Position numbers and translations under genes: made by a program. Shown here piece by piece: positions 22,737 to 27,288 of a DNA stretch of 27,288 nt. Each line of letters starts with the position of its first letter. Within the stretch, counting starts at the first letter, position 1. A model generated the notes under the pieces. That model saw only the letters and a list, made by a program, of their open reading frames with translations, did not search any database and was not told the DNA's origin. Source of the DNA: Eubacteriales bacterium (lineage in GTDB: Bacteria; Bacillota; Clostridia; Christensenellales; SZUA-584); NCBI GenBank assembly GCA_028711205.1, contig JAQTSP010000003.1, positions 1 through 27,288 of the forward strand, read 5' to 3'.

Positions 22737-24044
22737 ATGTCATTAACGACAATAAGCGGAACAATAGACTCGCAACCGCTGAATAATAACTTCAGTTATT
22801 TGGAGTCAATATTTATTAACAGCCGTCAATATTTCACGCTAGATGTCACTCCGGGCGATGACATAAGCTCCGCAATCAACGACGCTCTTGCTCTTTATAA
22901 TTACATTTATGTTCCGCCCGGAAATTATACCATCGACCCGGCTTACGTACAAAGGTCTTTTGTCAGGTTTAGCGTTACTACTACATTTGGGGCCGGTATA
23001 GACATATATCAAATGTCAAATAAGCACATCTGGTTTGACGGCACTATATCCTCGGTAACCTCTTTATATGAATGGATTCAGTTAATAAATATACAAGAAT
23101 CAGACCATATTTACCTGTATTACCCAAAGCTTATAGGCGACAGAGATACGCACCCCGGCACGGGAGAATTTGCGCACGGCATAGGCATATACAGTTCAGA
23201 CGAAGTATACATTTACAGTCCTGAAATAAGCAAAACATGGGGAGATGGAATTTACACCGGAATTTTTTATCATGATACGTCCGGCGTAGCACAAGGCCAT
23301 GTAAGAATCGAAAATCCTAAAATTAACGACATTTCCCGAAATGGCATTTCGATAACGTCGGGCGCGAATACAGAAATTATCAACCCAATTATCGATACGG
23401 TTGACCGTACAGGCCCGTTCGCCGGAATTGACGTAGAGGCGGAAGGAGTGGGCACAGCTTTACCAGTTATTGAAAGGCTGGTTATTGAAAATCCGAGAAT
23501 AGAAAATTGCGTTGGGACTGGCGTTGCTATTGTATTGTGGACGTTATATGGAAGGTCTTTGAGAACAAATATTTACATTAATAATTTAGTAAGCATTTCA
23601 AATAATTCAGGATTAAGAGCTTACGGGACAACCGGAATACTGGACGGCGAAATCGTTATAAAAAATCCGTGCGCTTATGATTCCGGCGCTTTTGGTTTTC
23701 ATGCTCTTGAATGGTCTGGAACCTCTCCTATGCTTATATTCGATTGCCCAAAAGTCCAAAATTGCAACACATTAGGCGGTGTATCTGGAGATGGAGCCGG
23801 AATGACCATTGCTAATCTTACAACAACAACGCTTAATAATATTTACATCAAAAACCCGGATATTATTGACACAAGATCAGCCGTAATGACAACATCCGGC
23901 ATTATCCTATATTCGGCCGAAAATATCGGAAGCAAAGTTCTGGTAGAAAACCCAATTCAGCTTGATGGATCGGCAACAATTACGCAAACAGCATTAGGCG
24001 GCACAAATGATGCAATAATTCTTGACGGATATTCAAAAGTGTAA
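22737..24044 (+). CDS. Right-handed beta-helix tailspike / candidate depolymerase
   Basis: A 435-residue protein. A short N-terminal adaptor (SLTTISGTIDSQPLNNNF) is followed by DDISSAINDALALYNYIYVPPGNYTID, the classic entry to a pectate-lyase-type beta helix. Successive coils carry IxNPxI patterns (VRIENPKIND, EIINPIID, LVIENPRIEN, IVIKNPCAYD, IYIKNPDIID, VLVENPIQLD). Such spikes bind or cleave host surface glycans. Acidic residues (DGIYTG, AGIDVEAEG) could be catalytic, but no specific enzyme class can be named. There is no separate C-terminal chaperone domain. The ribosome binding site is weak. A reverse-strand gene follows immediately. Confidence 0.82.
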   Translation: MSLTTISGTIDSQPLNNNFSYLESIFINSRQYFTLDVTPGDDISSAINDALALYNYIYVPPGNYTIDPAYVQRSFVRFSVTTTFGAGIDIYQMSNKHIWFDGTISSVTSLYEWIQLINIQESDHIYLYYPKLIGDRDTHPGTGEFAHGIGIYSSDEVYIYSPEISKTWGDGIYTGIFYHDTSGVAQGHVRIENPKINDISRNGISITSGANTEIINPIIDTVDRTGPFAGIDVEAEGVGTALPVIERLVIENPRIENCVGTGVAIVLWTLYGRSLRTNIYINNLVSISNNSGLRAYGTTGILDGEIVIKNPCAYDSGAFGFHALEWSGTSPMLIFDCPKVQNCNTLGGVSGDGAGMTIANLTTTTLNNIYIKNPDIIDTRSAVMTTSGIILYSAENIGSKVLVENPIQLDGSATITQTALGGTNDAIILDGYSKV

Positions 24045-24045
24045 A

Positions 24046-24180
24046 TCAATAATATCGATAATAATTGTTTTTGTTACATTGCTTACTTTTAATTTCTGAT
24101 AAAAACGAAAATAGAAAAATAAACGGATAGAAAAATAAAATAATCGCAAAAATGATTATTGAAACAATTTTTATAATCAT
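24046..24180 (-). CDS. 44-residue membrane microprotein on the reverse strand
   Basis: A reverse-strand gene of 44 codons, start ATG at 24180-24178 and stop TGA at 24048-24046. It has a perfect Shine-Dalgarno AAAGGAGG (complement of 24188-24195) 7 bases upstream. Residues 2-27 are continuously hydrophobic (IIKIVSIIIFAIILFFYP, then FIFLFSFL), followed by a polar, basic tail (SEIKSKQCNKNNYYRYY). A single-pass membrane peptide with a cytosolic or external tail is expected. It opposes the surrounding late operon, sits 1 base from the tailspike stop, and is strongly AT-rich compared with its neighbours. Expression from a prophage, or a toxin or exclusion peptide, is possible. No family is recognised. 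Confidence 0.75.
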   Translation of the reverse strand: MIIKIVSIIIFAIILFFYPFIFLFSFLSEIKSKQCNKNNYYRYY

Positions 24181-24200
24181 ATTTATTCCTCCTTTGTTAT

Positions 24201-24230
24201 ATTATAACATAAATAGGTCGAATGAATCAA
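24201..24230 (-). promoter_or_regulatory. Sigma-70-type promoter for the reverse-strand microprotein
   Basis: On the reverse strand TATAAT (complement of 24201-24206) is a perfect -10 box, with TGT in front (TGTTATAAT, an extended -10). TTGATT (complement of 24225-24230) is a 4-of-6 match to the -35 at an 18-base spacer. Transcription would begin near 24194, at the edge of the Shine-Dalgarno, giving a leader of about 14 bases. Confidence 0.78.
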
Positions 24231-24241
24231 GGGAGCGCGGT

Positions 24242-25990
24242 ATGGTAAAAATACTAAATTCCGCAAATGAAACGTTATCTTTACTTCAAAACGTATCAAG
24301 CGCCGAAATCTCGGAAGAAATCAACGGCGCTTTTACATTTACATTTTCCACCGACATAGACAATAAAGCAAGCGATATCTATCATGGACACAAGGCGGAA
24401 GTCGAGGATAATTATTTTAATATCATGCGCACATATAAAACGAGGACAGATCAGGGGATAAGCATAACCGCAAACTGCGAACATGTCAGCTATGACCTTA
24501 TAAGGGCTGTGTTTACTGCGGGATTTACGTTTACCGGCCTTGCATCTGCGGCATTTACGTATGTCATATCCGCAACAAATACTGCCTTGTCCGCATCATT
24601 TACGCTCGGAACATTTGAAACTACAACCAGCGAAACATTAAGCATTAACGAATCTACTAACGCAAGAAGCGTTATAATGGCTTTGGCGGCTCTTTATGGC
24701 GGAGAACTAAAATTTGATAAATATTCCGTTTCTCTTTTAACCAGGAGGGGGGCGGATAGGGGCGCACAATTCAGGTACAGAAAGAATATATCAAACGCCG
24801 GGGTTAGTGTTGATTATCAAACCCTAAAGGATGACGGAAGCCCAACAGTGACGTATGAAGTCGGAGCGGCGGAGCTTGAATATGAGCAAAGCTTCATAGA
24901 CGGCGGATATTCTGGCCTTGAGCATTTTGAGCTTGGAGACACTATTCGTGTCATTGATGATGACTTGGATATCGATATCTCCGCCAGAATCGTCAAGCAT
25001 ACATACGATCCGCTTCAAAGAATGCTTGGCACCGTGGAAATCGGCGACTACGTAAACGACATTACCAAAACACTGACGCAAATGAAGACAACCTCTGTTG
25101 TTAAAGACAGGGTATACAATAGCTGCTCAATAGGCCCGGAATACGGATTTGTGTCGGAAAGGAGCGACGGACTTACTAAAACATATAGCGACGCGACGGA
25201 TGGATTTACGATGCAGCTCCGCAACAGTATAACGGCATCTTATACCGCGGTATTCTATGTCAGGTTCGACACGGCAACAGGAACGGTTCAATTATATCTC
25301 GGAGGAAACGCTGTGTTCTCCGGGTCTTTGGAGGCGGCAAGCGGCACGTTCGGCGGCACCGTACAAGGTGCTACGATCGTCGGCAGTACAATCTTAGCGG
25401 GAACTACGTCAATAGTTACAGCCCCGTTCAGCGTAACGCAGTCAGGGGCCGTCACGGCGAAAAATATCAATATCACCGGCGGAGTATTTAATATTGGCAC
25501 AGGCACAAATACTTTTCAGTTTAATCAAACAAACGGTTTGTTTATGGGCGCTACGTCTGTATCCACTGCTCCGTTTAGTGTCACAATGTCCGGGTCAATG
25601 ACGGCGGCAAACGCAACAATAACCGGCAATATCCTCGCAAGCAGATTTTACGGCTCTACAACGGCGTCCGGCAGCATCGGCATATCGGACGGTGGAGGCT
25701 CCAGCCTTGCAGACGTAAGCGTATACCGAGGCGGCTCAACCACCCCGGCGTTTCAAATATATGATGACGCTACAATTTTTGAGTTGAAAGCCAGAGGGAC
25801 AGCAAGCACGACGGCCACGTTTATGACATCAGATGGAGCCGATACATATGCATATGGAGCATGGCATATGAATACGGCAACGCGAATTGGCATAGGCACA
25901 CAGCTTTCTTTTTCTGGAACATCTGCTGGAGGAACGCTCTACTTGCGTGATGACGATGGCAACCTTGTAGATTCTGTTGTTATTCCATAA
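24242..25990 (+). CDS. Tail-associated protein (Tal / prophage endopeptidase tail type)
   Basis: A 582-residue protein. The first 370 residues fit the Tal/prophage tail-endopeptidase N-terminal hub: VKILNSANETLSLLQNVSSA, then HKAEVEDNYFNIMRTYKTR, then ITANCEHVSYDLIRAVFTAG, then LEHFELGDTIRVIDDDLDI and VEIGDYVNDITKTLTQM. This part forms the trimeric plug under Dit. The second part is beta-rich with two near-identical 21-residue segments (393-413 and 442-462) beginning TAPFSVT and ending ITG. No peptidase domain is evident. ATG 24242 is chosen because homology begins there; an upstream frame from 24152 only crosses the reverse-strand gene. It ends overlapping the tail of the next reverse-strand gene by 11 bases. 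Confidence 0.85.
   Translation: MVKILNSANETLSLLQNVSSAEISEEINGAFTFTFSTDIDNKASDIYHGHKAEVEDNYFNIMRTYKTRTDQGISITANCEHVSYDLIRAVFTAGFTFTGLASAAFTYVISATNTALSASFTLGTFETTTSETLSINESTNARSVIMALAALYGGELKFDKYSVSLLTRRGADRGAQFRYRKNISNAGVSVDYQTLKDDGSPTVTYEVGAAELEYEQSFIDGGYSGLEHFELGDTIRVIDDDLDIDISARIVKHTYDPLQRMLGTVEIGDYVNDITKTLTQMKTTSVVKDRVYNSCSIGPEYGFVSERSDGLTKTYSDATDGFTMQLRNSITASYTAVFYVRFDTATGTVQLYLGGNAVFSGSLEAASGTFGGTVQGATIVGSTILAGTTSIVTAPFSVTQSGAVTAKNINITGGVFNIGTGTNTFQFNQTNGLFMGATSVSTAPFSVTMSGSMTAANATITGNILASRFYGSTTASGSIGISDGGGSSLADVSVYRGGSTTPAFQIYDDATIFELKARGTASTTATFMTSDGADTYAYGAWHMNTATRIGIGTQLSFSGTSAGGTLYLRDDDGNLVDSVVIP
25418..25480 (+). repeat. Repeat copy 1 inside Tal
   Basis: Encodes a 21-residue unit starting TAPFSVT, with T-A-x-N in the middle and ending ITG. 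A second copy lies at 25565-25627. Such paired units are common in clostridial phage tail proteins with internal beta repeats. Confidence 0.7.
25565..25627 (+). repeat. Repeat copy 2 inside Tal
   Basis: Encodes TAPFSVT at the start and ITG at the end, like copy 1. The DNA differs at many third positions, so the duplication is old. Confidence 0.7.
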
Positions 25991-26522
25991 TGGCAAGTAG
26001 AATTATATTGCAGTAGTAATCATATTCAAATCCATCGACCTTATATGGCATTATCAAATTATTAACTAATAATATATCGTTTTTATACAATCCCCATGAC
26101 TGATATTTATCTGTCGTTATTTTATATTCCGTATCTTTATAAACAGTTCTAAAGTCACTGAGAAATACGATATATTTGCCTTCGCAAAAATTTGCCTCTA
26201 TCCCGTCCGGCGTCATCTTTGTGGCGGGGGGCGCTTCGGTGTCTCCCGCTATTGTCGCTTCTGGAGCTTGTGCACTTGTCGCTATCACTTTATTGTCCTC
26301 CCATAGCACAGTATACCCCGCTGCGGTCAAAAGGCTTTTCAAAGGCGCGTAGGTAGTCCCTTCGTAATTCAGCAATAAATGTTCGCTGTCAGAATATTCC
26401 GTTCCGTCAATAAAAATAGGATACGGCGCAGTCTTGCAGAGATATTCGGACAATGCTGAAACGCCTTGCATCGTGAGCAAGCAAAATAAAAAACCAAAAA
26501 TAAAAATCATTATTTTTTTCAT
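25980..26522 (-). CDS. Secreted protein with copper-amine-oxidase-N-like domain
   Basis: A 180-residue reverse-strand protein, start at 26522-26520. It has a clear signal peptide: MKKIMIFIFGFLFCLLTMQG followed by VSA and LS, a plausible signal peptidase I site. Residues about 34-80 (IFIDGTEYSDSEHLLLN, GTTYAPLKSLLTAAGYTVLWEDNKVIATS) match the Cu_amine_oxidN1 domain, a cell-wall-associated domain common in secreted Bacillota proteins. The remaining 100 residues are of unknown type (YIVFLSDFRTVYKDTEYKI). Shine-Dalgarno AAAGGGG lies 8 bases upstream. Its 3' end overlaps the Tal gene by 11 bases, tail to tail. It is probably host-surface-acting cargo made by the lysogen. Copper chemistry is not implied. 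Confidence 0.83.
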   Translation of the reverse strand: MKKIMIFIFGFLFCLLTMQGVSALSEYLCKTAPYPIFIDGTEYSDSEHLLLNYEGTTYAPLKSLLTAAGYTVLWEDNKVIATSAQAPEATIAGDTEAPPATKMTPDGIEANFCEGKYIVFLSDFRTVYKDTEYKITTDKYQSWGLYKNDILLVNNLIMPYKVDGFEYDYYCNIILLAIME

Positions 26523-26544
26523 GGAGAAATCCCCTTTCGACTTT

Positions 26545-26572
26545 ATTATATCCAACAAATAGAAAAATGCAA
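26545..26572 (-). promoter_or_regulatory. Sigma-70-type promoter for the reverse-strand secreted protein
   Basis: On the reverse strand the -10 is TATAAT (complement of 26545-26550) and the -35 is TTGCAT (complement of 26567-26572), with a 16-base spacer. The expected start near 26538 is directly at the Shine-Dalgarno (complement of 26531-26538), so the leader would be about 16 bases. Confidence 0.75.
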
Positions 26573-26618
26573 CATATTTCCGCTGCAAGCGGTATTTTAG
26601 AGAGAGAGAAGTGATCGA

Positions 26619-26867
26619 ATGCTGGATGAAAAACTTTGTCAAGAAAAGCACAGGAGGATAGACGATGAATTGAGCAGGCAAAATAGTTGGATCGGAGATC
26701 ACGAAAGAAAAATTGATTGCCTTCAACGCTCCGATGCATCAAATACGACACAAATTGCAAATCTGACAAAAGCCATTGGAAGCCAAACCAAAGCGATATG
26801 GGGACTCGTAACGTCCGTCGGTCTTCTTTTGCTTGGTTTTTTTATTTGGTACGTCCAGCAGATATGA
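26619..26867 (+). CDS. XhlA-like membrane-associated lysis protein
   Basis: An 82-residue protein with a helical, charged N-terminal half (RRIDDELSRQNSWIGDHERK) and one C-terminal transmembrane helix (IWGLVTSVGLLLLGFFIWYV, 60-79). This is the pattern of the hemolysin XhlA family found beside holin and amidase genes in Bacillota phages, where it supports lysis. Its start at 26619 has a GAGAGAG-type ribosome binding site. It begins the lysis module. Confidence 0.8.
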   Translation: MLDEKLCQEKHRRIDDELSRQNSWIGDHERKIDCLQRSDASNTTQIANLTKAIGSQTKAIWGLVTSVGLLLLGFFIWYVQQI

Positions 26868-26878
26868 AAGGAGAAAAA

Positions 26879-27088
26879 ATGAAAGCTAAATCTTGGAAAG
26901 AAACACTCATCCGGGCCGGGCGCACATTTGTCCAGACTTTTATCGGCACACTTGCCGCCAACTTCGCGCTTAATGCAGCCGTGCTTCAGGATGCGAATGC
27001 ATTCACAAATTGGGCCATTTGCCTTGTGGCTGGCGCAATAGCCGCCGGGGTCGCCGCCGTCATGAATCTTCCGAGTAACGAAGCATGA
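26879..27088 (+). CDS. Small holin, r1t-like
   Basis: A 69-residue protein, ATG 26879 behind AAAGGAG (26867-26873). Two hydrophobic stretches are visible: the RTFVQTFIGTLAANFAL region (14-30) and NWAICLVAGAIAAGVAAVM (43-61), with a charged start (MKAKSWKETLIRAG). The layout fits small phage holins of the r1t type that form membrane lesions for endolysin release. It overlaps the amidase start by 4 bases (ATGA). Confidence 0.82.
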   Translation: MKAKSWKETLIRAGRTFVQTFIGTLAANFALNAAVLQDANAFTNWAICLVAGAIAAGVAAVMNLPSNEA

Positions 27089-27288
27089 ACATTGATAAAA
27101 GCATCCCGACACATAAAAGCAATTACGGATCATCGCCCTCAAGGCAAATAAGGTACATCGTCATTCATTACACAGGAAGAAACTCCACAGCCCGTCAAAA
27201 TGCCTCTTACTATGCTGGGGAAAATTGTGGGGCTTCCGCGCATTTTTTTGTCGGGCACGCCTCTGAAGGAGCTAAGATATATCAGGGC
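27085..27288 (+). CDS. N-acetylmuramoyl-L-alanine amidase endolysin (5' part)
   Basis: The first 68 residues are present and the gene runs off the window. They show the Amidase_2/PGRP fold start: RQIRYIVIHYTG with zinc ligand H28, then NASYYAGENCGASAHFFVG with its histidine. This zinc enzyme cleaves the lactam bond between muramic acid and the stem peptide. Adjacent holin and XhlA genes confirm the lysis role. The C-terminal cell-wall-binding part is outside the window. Confidence 0.92.
   Translation, partial: MNIDKSIPTHKSNYGSSPSRQIRYIVIHYTGRNSTARQNASYYAGENCGASAHFFVGHASEGAKIYQG

Noticed and set aside
24152..24241. An upstream start for the Tal protein giving a hydrophobic N-terminus
   Set aside because: The extension is the complement of the reverse-strand microprotein gene and its promoter. 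Tal-type sequence starts at ATG 24242.
25939..26000. Inverted repeat CTACTTGC/GCAAGTAG flanking the convergent gene ends, considered as a bidirectional terminator or insertion scar
   Set aside because: The arms are 46 bases apart, only 8 bp long and without T-runs. Such a match can arise by chance.
1..27288. tRNA genes, insertion sequences, diversity-generating retroelement and attachment sites
   Set aside because: No cloverleaf-like sequence, transposase, reverse transcriptase or integrase was seen on either strand by reading. A dedicated tRNA or DGR search was not possible here.

Overview
The window is one arm of a tailed bacteriophage or prophage genome (siphovirus, HK97-type head, long-tail module). 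Strong GGAGG ribosome binding sites, an XhlA-like protein, a small two-helix holin, a LysM-bearing tape measure and an A+T-leaning codon choice point to a low to moderate GC Gram-positive host of the Bacillota, probably a clostridial-type bacterium. That host call is inference. No integrase, repressor or replication genes lie in the window, so temperate lifestyle is not proven, although two reverse-strand, self-promoted genes look like prophage-expressed cargo.

Layout, left to right on the + strand. (1) 1-925: the end of an unidentified gene, a gene-free leader of about 190 bases, and three small proteins, two of them cysteine-rich. (2) 928-5766: an unusual sugar cassette made of a PseH-like acetyltransferase, a sugar-type formyltransferase, a small membrane protein, a short NeuB/PseI-like synthase, a PseB-like nucleotide-sugar dehydratase with a cysteine-rich N-terminus, and a Maf/DUF115 motility-associated glycosyltransferase. 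These families normally build and attach nonulosonic acids (pseudaminic or legionaminic type) on flagellin. (3) 5753-6195: two small genes, one a zinc ribbon, then a strong intrinsic terminator 11 bases before terL. (4) 6207-16741: packaging and head genes: large terminase, portal-MuF fusion, small structural proteins, protease-scaffold fusion, major capsid protein, decoration-like protein, connector, head closure, gp10-like and tail terminator. (5) 16758-25990: tail genes: major tail protein with an Ig-like domain, G and GT chaperones joined by a -1 frameshift, tape measure, Dit, an octapeptide-repeat protein, a beta-helix tailspike and the Tal-type tail protein. (6) 26619-27288: lysis genes: XhlA-like protein, holin and the start of an amidase.

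Two genes run against the operon: a 44-residue membrane microprotein (24046-24180) between tailspike and Tal, and a secreted protein with a copper-amine-oxidase-N-type domain (25980-26522) between Tal and the lysis genes. Each has its own consensus-like promoter and a very short leader.

The most interesting feature is the sugar cassette. It holds initiating, acetylating, formylating, condensing and transferring activities, but no recognisable PseC aminotransferase, PseG hydrolase or PseF cytidylyltransferase. It may therefore tap or divert a host pathway to re-glycosylate flagellin, another surface protein or the virion. This is a hypothesis built from family membership and gene order, not something the sequence proves.
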